This document shows, one piece after another, positions 53,034-60,438 of a stretch of 64,000 nt of DNA. Both the position numbers and the translations under genes were made by a program. Within the stretch, counting starts at the first letter, position 1; the number at the start of each line of letters is the position of its first letter. The notes beneath the pieces are model-generated. The model saw only the letters and a program-made list of their open reading frames with translations, searched no databases and was not told the DNA's origin. This DNA is from Alkalicella caledoniensis (lineage in GTDB: Bacteria > Bacillota > Proteinivoracia > Proteinivoracales > Proteinivoracaceae): assembly GCF_014467015.1 (NCBI RefSeq), contig NZ_CP058559.1, positions 1,178,001 through 1,242,000 on the forward strand, given 5' to 3'.

Positions 53034-54059
53034 TGATTATGTAAAGATATTTGCTTAGGACTTTCGTTACTTTAAGGTCTTTTTTCAAGACTTTACATAA
53101 CGAAAGTCTTAACATAACCTTTAGTTCTTGGCCAGTAACAGTTGCATGCGTTAAGTTCTGTCCCTAAGTGCTTAGCTAGAAGTAATGCGTATTCATTGTA
53201 CTTTAGTTCATTTCCTTTCCTAGGGTTGTTCTCAATTACTAGTGCTTTAGGATTATCAATTAGGAGTTCCTGTGTAATTCCACTTAAGTCTTCGAACAAT
53301 TCCTGAATAGCCTCGTAAATGGCTTCAGCATCAACTGTAAGAGAGAAGCAAAGAGCCTTTTTTCTGCTGGCTGCAAGAATCATTGACAAGCAATATACTG
53401 TCTCAATTCTATCATTAACAAATACCTTGTATTCAGACCAATCAAATTGAGCTTGGTCACCGGGGGGTGTTTCAATTCTAACTGTTGCTCGTCTGGATAC
53501 CTCACGCTTTACTTCGTCAATCTTCTTTAGAGCCCTGTAAATTGGGTTGATTGAGCCATCATAACCTCGTTGTTTCAACTCCTCATATATTCTAGTGCCA
53601 TTAAAGAAGAATTCTGGTGATGTTCGCCATAAAATTATCTCATCCATATACATGTCAACCTTTGAGGGGTAACTTGCTCTTGTATACTTAGGCTCTTTTT
53701 TTAACTTGATTAGCCTTTTAACAGTATTACGAGATATTCCCAGTTGCTTAGAGATTTGTAATTTAGGGACTTTCTGCTTGTGTAGTTCCTGCACTGCTGC
53801 CCACTGCTGCAAATTTTTCACGTCCTTTTGCCCACCTTTTGTAAGTTTATACTACAAAAGGATGGTAGCTTATTTTGGCAAAGTGGTCAATTTTAAACGT
53901 AAAAAATACATTAGAGTGTTTTAACGAGTAAATTATTTACCCATGCTAGTGGTCAATTTTACTCGTCAATTAGTGGTCACTTTTAATTGTAAATCAATAG
54001 CTGGGCTTTCGCAGTAACGCAGAAGATGGATGCTTTTCAACAGTCGCATACAAAAAACC

Positions 54060-54082
54060 CTAAGCTTATGGCTTAGGGTTCA
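54060..54082 (-). terminator. ssrA terminator, copy 2
   Basis: CCCTAAGCTTATGGCTTAGGG is a perfect short hairpin (CCCTAAGC/GCTTAGGG) next to an A run, placed as at 38690. Confidence 0.75.
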
Positions 54083-54094
54083 TATCTCCATATT

Positions 54095-54420
54095 TGGTGG
54101 AGGCGGGGGGAGTCGAACCCCCGTCCGAAGGCATCTTAACAGCAGTATCTCCGAGCGCAGTCTCTACTTTGGAGTTCGCATCTTTAGGCTTCTAGAGACA
54201 AAATCTTAAAGATACTAGCTTCTTAGTTTCCTTACCAAGTCGAAGCAACTTTGGAAAGTAGTCTGCTATTTGTTTTCGTCTCAGTCACCAGTCACAGACA
54301 AACTAGTGGTAAGACGTCCGCTGACTATGCAGCGAAAGCTAAATTATTGTTTGTTTTAGCGTTTAATTTAAGTTTCCAGTTATTAACGTGGCCCTGGCCC
54401 ACGGCTCGCTACTCCCATCT
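54095..54420 (-). ncRNA. ssrA: tmRNA (ssrA) copy 2, 5' end not found
   Basis: Nearly identical to copy 1 at 38725-39051 over the whole 326 nt, including the tag frame (AKTNNNLAFAA), the pseudoknots, the T-arm and CCA. The two copies diverge immediately upstream of AGATGGGAGTAGC. No 5' tRNA-like strand is visible in the next 100 bases. It is the second duplicate of an ssrA 3' portion in the same orientation, about 15.4 kb from copy 1. Confidence 0.85.
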
Positions 54421-54534
54421 CAACTAGAGATATAGATCATTAAAAATAGTAGCAGTTTGCTTTTAAACATAGTCATAACTTTCGCAAACAACTACACATA
54501 GCTTTGTATATTGGTCTCATTTTTTCAAGAATTG

Positions 54535-55647
54535 TTACTTTGCCAGTTCTAGCCTACTATATGGTTCTAAAAGTTTTTTTAGTTTCTGCCAGTTTTTTAA
54601 AACCTTCTCTGTATGTTCAACAGTTTCATTATTTAATTGATTATTTATTTCTAGTGTATCTACTTTTAAATTATATAAACTATTATAATCTTTCTCAGCA
54701 GTTACTGCACTCCAAATATACAATTCCTTCAAGGTTTCCTTATTTAGATTCATCTTTTTTGCAATGTCAGGATATACTTTTTCTAGCACATCACATGCAA
54801 CACTTCCGTTCAAACTCTGTCTTATTCTTCTTGGAAGATATTCTGCTTTATGATAATTCGTTTTATCTATGTTATCCTTCCCTAATATTAAAAATAGTGT
54901 CTGCACAGAATACATCCAAATTTTCAGAAGCTCTTTATAGTCGTTAACATACGTAAAAAAATTATTATCATTAAATCTTTCTCTATTTTTGTATAACTCA
55001 ATGATGTGAATGAGACACTGAGTAACGGCATGAGCATCTGCATCCATCTCTATAGTTTGATAATCTAAAGGACTTAATACCATATCTTTATTATCAACCA
55101 TTCGTTGCTTATACAACCCAGATAAACTATTCTGGAATAACATATGACCATTGTAATGGTGACCCAGTTCGTGATAAATGACAAACATTATACTTATATA
55201 GCTTAATAGAAACACAAAATCTTGCCGGTCAATATCACTAGGAGAATTGTAAAAATTTAATTGTTTTAAGTTTTTATTAATAACAGGCTCTGTATGAATG
55301 CTTATATCAAATAAAGATGGTTTTCCGACATTTATAAAAGCATCTGGTTGAGATAACAATTTATAATAATAATCAAAAATGCTTGAAATCGTTCCATAGT
55401 TCAAAGCCACAAAATCAATATTATCCTCATGAAAAGCAAAAGCATTAACTGTTTTATTTTCAAGATATGTAAAATGAAGTTCATATTCTTTAAATCTCTT
55501 AAATTTTCCTCTTATTCTCTCTTCAATTATTTTCGTACTCTCCTTAAAAACGTTAAAAAAACTGTTTTGGTTCCAAGACTCAGTATCTAATATATCTCCA
55601 ATATCGCTTCGATATTTGATTAAAATCTTGTGTGCATCGTTCTTCAT
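54535..55647 (-). CDS. Zinc metallopeptidase
   Basis: 370 residues with the gluzincin-type zinc site HELGHH (159-164) and a third ligand in EMDADAHA (Glu 200). The preceding helix SYISIMFVIYHELGHHYNGH packs the active site; no signal peptide or clear membrane segment. The reading frame is complete. Stand-alone proteases of this type occur in defence and toxin loci; the substrate is unknown. A DinB-like fragment lies directly upstream, probably unrelated. Confidence 0.8.
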   Translation of the reverse strand: MKNDAHKILIKYRSDIGDILDTESWNQNSFFNVFKESTKIIEERIRGKFKRFKEYELHFTYLENKTVNAFAFHEDNIDFVALNYGTISSIFDYYYKLLSQPDAFINVGKPSLFDISIHTEPVINKNLKQLNFYNSPSDIDRQDFVFLLSYISIMFVIYHELGHHYNGHMLFQNSLSGLYKQRMVDNKDMVLSPLDYQTIEMDADAHAVTQCLIHIIELYKNRERFNDNNFFTYVNDYKELLKIWMYSVQTLFLILGKDNIDKTNYHKAEYLPRRIRQSLNGSVACDVLEKVYPDIAKKMNLNKETLKELYIWSAVTAEKDYNSLYNLKVDTLEINNQLNNETVEHTEKVLKNWQKLKKLLEPYSRLELAK

Positions 55648-55682
55648 CGAAACACTCCTTTAAATATTTATTAACATACAAC

Positions 55683-55937
55683 CTAGGTAAAAACTGCGCT
55701 ATATTTATCAAATTTTCTTTTCATATCCTTACTAGTAAGATTTTTTATTATATCTCTAGTCTTTCTCCCTACTTCAATTCTATAATTTTTTAATTCTAGA
55801 ACATTTATATGTTCACTAAACTCCATTATTTCATTTTCTGACATTGCATTGCCAGTATCTGTTATTTGTGAGTTTATTCTTTTGTGCCAATTTTCTCTAT
55901 TAAAAATCTGTTTATCTCCTGCAACTAATAAGTTCAT
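55683..55937 (-). pseudogene. DinB-like protein fragment
   Basis: 84 codons, QIFNRENWHKRINSQITDTG then NAMSENEIMEFSEHINVLEL, resemble the middle of DinB-like (DUF664) four-helix proteins of clostridia. The N-terminal bundle and C-terminus are missing and no good start signal exists. Confidence in the family is modest. Confidence 0.5.
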
Positions 55938-55966
55938 TGTTATGTCCTCTATTCTGCTGGAGGAAG

Positions 55967-56857
55967 ATTAGGGGTCAGGCTTGAAGTTTTTCCATTCTCT
56001 CTTTCAACTCATCATTTACCTGCCTAACTATATCAGCAACCTTAATATCAAGACGCTTTTTCTCTGCTTTAATCTTGGAGGTAGCTGATGGCGATAAGTT
56101 TAGTAGCCTTGCTAGTTCGTTGTTTGAAATCTCAACGTATTTATCACTGAGTATCACAATGGCTTTTCTAGCAATTACGTACTCTTTAAGTTTCGTCTTA
56201 TCTGTTATTTCTTTCTTGCTTAAACCAGTTTTCTCACATACACAATTTATTACATCATCAACGCTAACAACTAAAGCAGGCTAAACCCTTGAACTCCTCT
56301 ACAGTAGCGTGTACTTTTTTTTCATCTAAGACAAATTCACTAAGTTCCATTTTCCCTTGGTCAAGATTCATAAATCTTCTATATTCCTTAACTCCACGCT
56401 TAATATCTCCACCCAGCATTTCCAGTATAAACTCCACTTCAACTACGGATTTCTTATTCACCTTTAAATAATCCTGATGACTACTCCATTTATAATTAAG
56501 TCCATTATAAATCCATGCTTCAACTGGATTTAAGTGTATATACTTTACTAGTTGTAACAAGTATGACTCCCAGTCGCATAGCAATGCTTTGTACCGCTGC
56601 TGGAATACATGACCAGTTCTAGAATGCTTCAAATTAATTCTTTGGGTATAGCTTTGCTGTATTCCCTGCATGATCTTAGACAGTGGCACTTTCCCGGTTT
56701 CTATAAGCAAATGAACATGGTTATCCATAATGCAATAGGCATAGAGCTTAAAGCCATATCGTTCTTTATATTTATCCACTAGAAATAAGTATAGTTCTTT
56801 ATCTTGATTATTGCGAAAAATATACTCCCCATTGCTACCTCTGTACATTACATGATA
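55967..56857 (-). pseudogene. REP-type Y1 transposase, frameshifted copy
   Basis: About 95 % identical to the gene at 37001-37942. An 11-bp deletion near 56285 breaks the frame, leaving 56264-56848 (with the HUH motif) and 55975-56157 (C-terminal helix-turn-helix). The left terminal repeat is present (from 55970); the right end is cut off at 56857 by an IS3 remnant. Confidence 0.9.
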
Positions 56858-56865
56858 AAAGCTCC

Positions 56866-57045
56866 TGGATATTCTAAAATGTACCCTTTGTAAAGAACAA
56901 TTTAAAAAAAGACTAAGCAGCTTGAAGATGATTCCTGAATTGTTCAGGGGTCATCTTTTTTAATCCCCATTGACATCTATACTGATTATAATAGACCAAA
57001 TAATCATTTATTTCGTCTTGTAGGTCTCCAAAGGTATTACATGAT
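56866..57045 (-). pseudogene. C-terminal remnant of an IS3-family OrfB
   Basis: The minus strand reads DEINDYLVYYNQYRCQWGLK then KMTPEQFRNHLQAA and a stop near 56921, the typical C-terminus of IS3 integrases. The IS end (TGTACCCTTTGTAAAG) follows. Everything N-terminal is missing. Confidence 0.75.
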
Positions 57046-57072
57046 TTATATATGTGGATTTTGTGGATTTCT

Positions 57073-57546
57073 TTATTCTTCACCGACTATTTTCTCTAAT
57101 CTCCGATTCCTTTTTTCTTTACAAGATTCACACCATGCATTTAACGCAATTTTGCCCATTCCAACAAGTAATAAAGCTATAACGGGAGCTATAAAGGCAC
57201 CTGATGAACCAACTACAGGTGCTATTGCAGAGGAAATCAATCCTATGGCATACCCTTTAGATAAATTGACTTCACTAGAAAGTTTCTTCCTATAATCGTC
57301 ATATTTTTCATCACCACAAATCAAACCTTCTAGCTCTTCTTCTACTTTTTCCAAGAATATATTTTCTCCCTTTATGGTACCAAAAGGAGCGGTATTTTGG
57401 GGACTTGCTGTTAACCATAATATCGCGGTTTCTTTTGGCGATTTACCACTCGAGAGAATTTGCTTAATTCTATTTTTTTGATATGAAGGTAAAGTGTCAA
57501 CCCATGACTCTTGTTCATCAAAAATTAGTCCATTAAAACTATCCAT
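57073..57546 (-). CDS. Helical membrane protein coupled to the protease
   Basis: 157 residues. The N-terminal 95 residues are soluble (SWVDTLPSYQKNRIKQILSS, containing AILWLTASPQNTAPFGTIKG). A hydrophobic, glycine-rich double helix follows (YAIGLISSAIAPVVGSSGAF and IAPVIALLLVGMGKIALNAW) and a basic tail. Its start overlaps the protease stop by 8 bp. It might be a membrane effector activated by proteolysis, which is inference. Confidence 0.65.
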   Translation of the reverse strand: MDSFNGLIFDEQESWVDTLPSYQKNRIKQILSSGKSPKETAILWLTASPQNTAPFGTIKGENIFLEKVEEELEGLICGDEKYDDYRKKLSSEVNLSKGYAIGLISSAIAPVVGSSGAFIAPVIALLLVGMGKIALNAWCESCKEKRNRRLEKIVGEE

Positions 57547-58408
57547 TGTATATCATCTCCTTTAAATATTCTGCAGAAACAGCATGTGTTGTTTGATGTA
57601 GAGTTTGAGGATCGATTCCCCCGATACTAATTCCACCATTGCTTGAAGGTGCGTATGAACCAATAAGTATTCCAACTACCTCCATACTACTTAGCTTAAT
57701 TATAGGTCCACCAGATTGTCCTGGACGAGATTGAACATTTAAAATTATATGTTTAGTTTTTATTCCCCCACTTTCTATCATTACCTTTGCTCCTATTTGT
57801 GTCCTCTGTTCAGTCAATACCATTCTACCTTGATCTGCGTGTGGAAAACCAAAAATAGCAACTGAATCACCAGGCACACATTCATCTGCTCCACTAATAT
57901 TTACATTTGAAGTTGCTCCATTTTCTACCTTTATAATAGATAAATCACAAAAAGGGTCTGTAGCATGTATTTTAGCAGGGATACTATTAACTTTTTTATT
58001 AGTCGTATCTTGGTAATTGTAAAATGATTCAGTTTTATTAAGTATAATCACTAAGTTCTTGTCATCATTATTTGTCACATGGGATGCCGTTGCAAAATAA
58101 CCTGGTGCCCCTAACATAAAAGCTGTACCTAAAAGATTAATTCCATTTTGCGTTATTCTTCCTACTGGAAAAACAATTTTATTAATATGTTGAAATGAAC
58201 ATGCCCCTGTCAAGTAGACAGTAGAAAAAACAAAAAATACTATGCCGTCAATCATTAATTTGATTGGCGTTATTTTTTTGAAGGTTTTATTTATTTTACC
58301 CGCATTTATTCCACGGTCCTGTTGACATGGGGGCCCCTGTACCCTCTGGACTCCCATTCTTGGGCGGAAGTTGATACTTGACAAATATTTGGCTTCCGCC
58401 ACACACAT
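57539..58408 (-). CDS. Trypsin-like serine protease
   Basis: 289 residues as drawn. Catalytic triad: His in FATASHVTN (110), Asp in DPFCDLSIIKV (155), Ser in SRPGQSGGPIIKL (232), the S1 fold family. The true start is probably the ATG at 58255 (MIDGIVFFVFSTVYLTGACS), which gives a signal with a lipobox-like LTGAC; the 51 residues before it overlap a palindromic element and lack coding character. So the protease is likely membrane anchored. Paired with the membrane protein at 57073. Confidence 0.82.
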   Translation of the reverse strand: MCVAEAKYLSSINFRPRMGVQRVQGPPCQQDRGINAGKINKTFKKITPIKLMIDGIVFFVFSTVYLTGACSFQHINKIVFPVGRITQNGINLLGTAFMLGAPGYFATASHVTNNDDKNLVIILNKTESFYNYQDTTNKKVNSIPAKIHATDPFCDLSIIKVENGATSNVNISGADECVPGDSVAIFGFPHADQGRMVLTEQRTQIGAKVMIESGGIKTKHIILNVQSRPGQSGGPIIKLSSMEVVGILIGSYAPSSNGGISIGGIDPQTLHQTTHAVSAEYLKEMIYNG

Positions 58409-58424
58409 TTTACCAGAGGGTACA
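58338..58424. repeat. Nested palindromic element of 87 bp
   Basis: TGTACCCTCTGG (58338-58349) and its exact complement (58413-58424) enclose a second inverted pair GGCGGAAG/CTTCCGCC (58363-58370 and 58393-58400). TGTACCCT is also the end of the IS3 remnant at 56866, so this may be a MITE of an IS3-type element. Confidence 0.6.
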
Positions 58425-58457
58425 CCCCATATAAACAGGCTTTCGCGGCATAAAAGC

Positions 58458-59347
58458 TTATGCTACCTTACTTAAAAGGTGTTGCCTATACTCCATTGGA
58501 GTCATACATTCAAGCCTCTTCTGATAACGATGATTATTGTAATACTCTATGTATTCAATGACAGCAGATTCCAATTCCTGATATGAGCTGAATTTGTTGA
58601 GATAGTACATTTCTGACTTAAGGGTACCAAAAAATGCCTCCATAGGGCCGTTATCTATACAACGGGAGATTCTAGACATACTCTGTGTCATACCCGCATT
58701 ATCCAACTTGTTTTTGAACATTTTTGAGGTGTATTGAAATCCCCTATCACTGTGGAAAATTGGCTTTGCATCAGGGTGCTGCTCATGGGCAATGTCAAAC
58801 GTTCTAAATACCAGTGCATTGTTATTTGAATGACCCAAGACAAAGGACACTATGCTCTTATCTCCGAGGTCAAGTATGGCACTTAGATAGGCTTTTCCAC
58901 TGATTCCATATTTCATCTCTGTTACATCAGTAAGCCATTTCTCCCCAAATCCATTTGCATTAAAGTTCCTGCTTAGTACGTTTTTTGCAGTTATTTCTGG
59001 TGTGGATTTGATGTAGTTCTTTCTCTTTCTACGGCATACAGATTTTAAACCTAGTATTTTCATCAGTCTGTAGATTCTCTTATGGTTTACATGGAATTCT
59101 TGCTCTCTGTTTAACTTGATTGTCATCTGACGATACCCAAGTATACCGCCTCTCTCTTCATATGCATCTCTGATTAATGGTATTAAAGTTTTGTTAAATT
59201 GTTCATTAGTACTTGCTTCTCTGTTTAACCATTTGTAATATGAGGAACGTTGAACCTTCGCAAAAACACAGAGTTTTGTGATTGAATAACCTTTAGTCTT
59301 TTTAAGTTCCTGTATCGTAAGATAGATCGTCTCATATCTTACTTGGC
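58458..59347 (-). CDS. IS3-family transposase OrfB
   Basis: The reading frame runs from about 59347 (YETIYLTIQELKKTKGYSIT) through the integrase core: WLTDVTEMKYGISGK (Asp), IFHSDRGFQYTS (Asp) and NGPMEAFFGTLKSEMY (Glu), ending YRQHLLSKVA. It has no initiation signal of its own at 59347; an internal ATG is at 59126. It is presumably made as an OrfAB fusion by a -1 frameshift. Confidence 0.9.
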
Positions 59348-60031
59348 TTAAAACCGCCCCCTTTCTATTTCTTTCAACTTTTTTAAAAAATCTATCTCCA
59401 TTTGCTTCTGGCGAATTTCAGCTTCAAGTAGTTTGTTTTGGGCTTTAAGTTTGTCCATTTCAGACATGTCATCTTCTGACTTTCTTTTGCCTCGCTTGTC
59501 TTGAAGGGCTTCTATACCTTTTTTTAGGTATTTATTAGTCCATGAATTAACCTGCTGGTAAGATACATTAAACTTCTGTGCTGTTTCAACATAGTTGCAT
59601 TTATTCTCAATACAGTACTTTACTATTTCTACTCTTTCATCAAAATGGGTCTTTCTTCCTTTAGTCATGATAGATACTCCTCCAGTACCAGAAGATTTTA
59701 ATTTCTCATGACTATTATACTTCATAACCCATGTATGAAGTATCCCTGTAGAGCGTATTCCATATTGAAAACATATATCATGCAAAGAACCCTTACCAGA
59801 AAGGTATTCCTTTATCGCTAATTCCTTTGCATTTGAAGAATGGCTAGTATTCTTTGCACTAGTAGTCAACCCATCAACACCCAACGACATATAATTACTG
59901 ACCCATCTCCTCATGGTATCTTTACTGACACCGATTAACTTAGCTGCATGGCTAACTGAATTTTTTCCTTCTATACACATAAGAACATACTCTAACTTTT
60001 CTTCTGGTGAGAATTTACTTTTCCGACCCAT
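59348..60031 (-). CDS. IS3-family transposase OrfA
   Basis: 227 residues: two helix-turn-helix segments (AAKLIGVSKDTMRRWVSNYM and AQKFNVSYQQVNSWTNKYLK) and a C-terminal leucine-rich coiled coil (KLKAQNKLLEAEIRQKQMEI). It provides DNA binding and multimerisation. GGAGGAG precedes the ATG. Confidence 0.9.
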   Translation of the reverse strand: MGRKSKFSPEEKLEYVLMCIEGKNSVSHAAKLIGVSKDTMRRWVSNYMSLGVDGLTTSAKNTSHSSNAKELAIKEYLSGKGSLHDICFQYGIRSTGILHTWVMKYNSHEKLKSSGTGGVSIMTKGRKTHFDERVEIVKYCIENKCNYVETAQKFNVSYQQVNSWTNKYLKKGIEALQDKRGKRKSEDDMSEMDKLKAQNKLLEAEIRQKQMEIDFLKKLKEIERGRF

Positions 60032-60217
60032 AAAAAATACTCCTCCTTGTTGTAAACAGTTTTTATTATTTTAACTGTCTACCACAAGGGGAGCATATCA
60101 AAATGACATATTTTTTTCTCCCTCTAGTTTATATTTTTAGTTTTGTGCTCTTTAACACAAATATTTTTTCCATCATACTAGTAAAGCCAACTCGTAAACA
60201 ATGTAACTAATCCTATC

Positions 60218-60375
60218 GTCTAACGTCCCAGCTATTTTCAACGTACCGTATTGACCCAAGACTTGCCCTCCTACAGGTACAGCCCCTAAGTTGCAAGTCT
60301 TGGGTCATAGGCCAATGTGGTGCGGCAATCCCCAAGCCTGCCCACACTGCACCTTGAGGGAATGGCTTGTTATCG
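60218..60375 (-). repeat. attC-like element, long form
   Basis: R boxes GTCTAAC (60218-60224) and GTTATCG (60369-60375); L boxes AGCTATTTTC and GGGAATGGCT. The inner hairpin CCCAAGACTTGC...GCAAGTCTTGGG is longer than in other copies, with both arms changed together. GTGGTGCGG...CCACACTGCAC follows. It lies 63 bp after the reverse transcriptase stop. Confidence 0.88.
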
Positions 60376-60438
60376 GATGTCAATGCCTTCCTCGAATTGC
60401 CTTGAGTTCCCTTCTTTTATTTTTATTACTTCATAGGA

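Larger units (their letters stand above)
49644..53123 (+). mobile_element. Recombinase-in-trio (RIT) element
   Basis: Three overlapping tyrosine recombinase genes lie between perfect 33-bp inverted repeats (49664-49696 and 53091-53123, core ACATAACGAAAGTCTTAAC). A 7-bp repeat ACCTTTA flanks the insertion (49637-49643 and 53117-53123), and istA is restored when it is removed. This arrangement is the definition of RIT elements. All three genes look intact. Confidence 0.92.
48845..53821 (-). pseudogene. istA: istA, split by the RIT element
   Basis: The N-terminal part (53118-53821) begins MKNLQQWAAVQELHKQKVPK, with the helix-turn-helix ISKQLGISRNTVKRLIKL and Asp of the DDE core in QAQFDWSEYK, and stops at YWPRTKG. 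The C-terminal part (48845 to about 49643) resumes KGKIEKPFQYIEEQF. Removing the inserted DNA and one ACCTTTA repeat restores the frame. Stop overlaps istB start by 4 bp, as in intact IS21. Confidence 0.92.
45762..53995 (-). mobile_element. IS21-family element broken by two other elements
   Basis: Inverted ends agree in 18 of 23 bases (GATTGTCAAGTAAAATTGAC at 45762 and, on the minus strand, GATTTACAATTAAAAGTGAC at 53995). Multiple TTGACCAC-like units lie inside both ends. Without its two insertions (IS1182-type 46595-48292, RIT 49644-53123) it would be about 3.1 kb, longer than usual because of an extra gene after istB. It landed in the 3' arm of a hairpin and separates ssrA copy 2 from the rest. 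Confidence 0.85.
58440..60111 (-). mobile_element. IS3-family (IS150-like) insertion sequence
   Basis: OrfA and OrfB lie in the usual overlapping order. The OrfA-side end reads TGATATGCTCCCCTTGTGG on the minus strand (60111 inward). The OrfB-side end is less certain and may be near 58440. No target duplication was identified. Confidence 0.8.
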
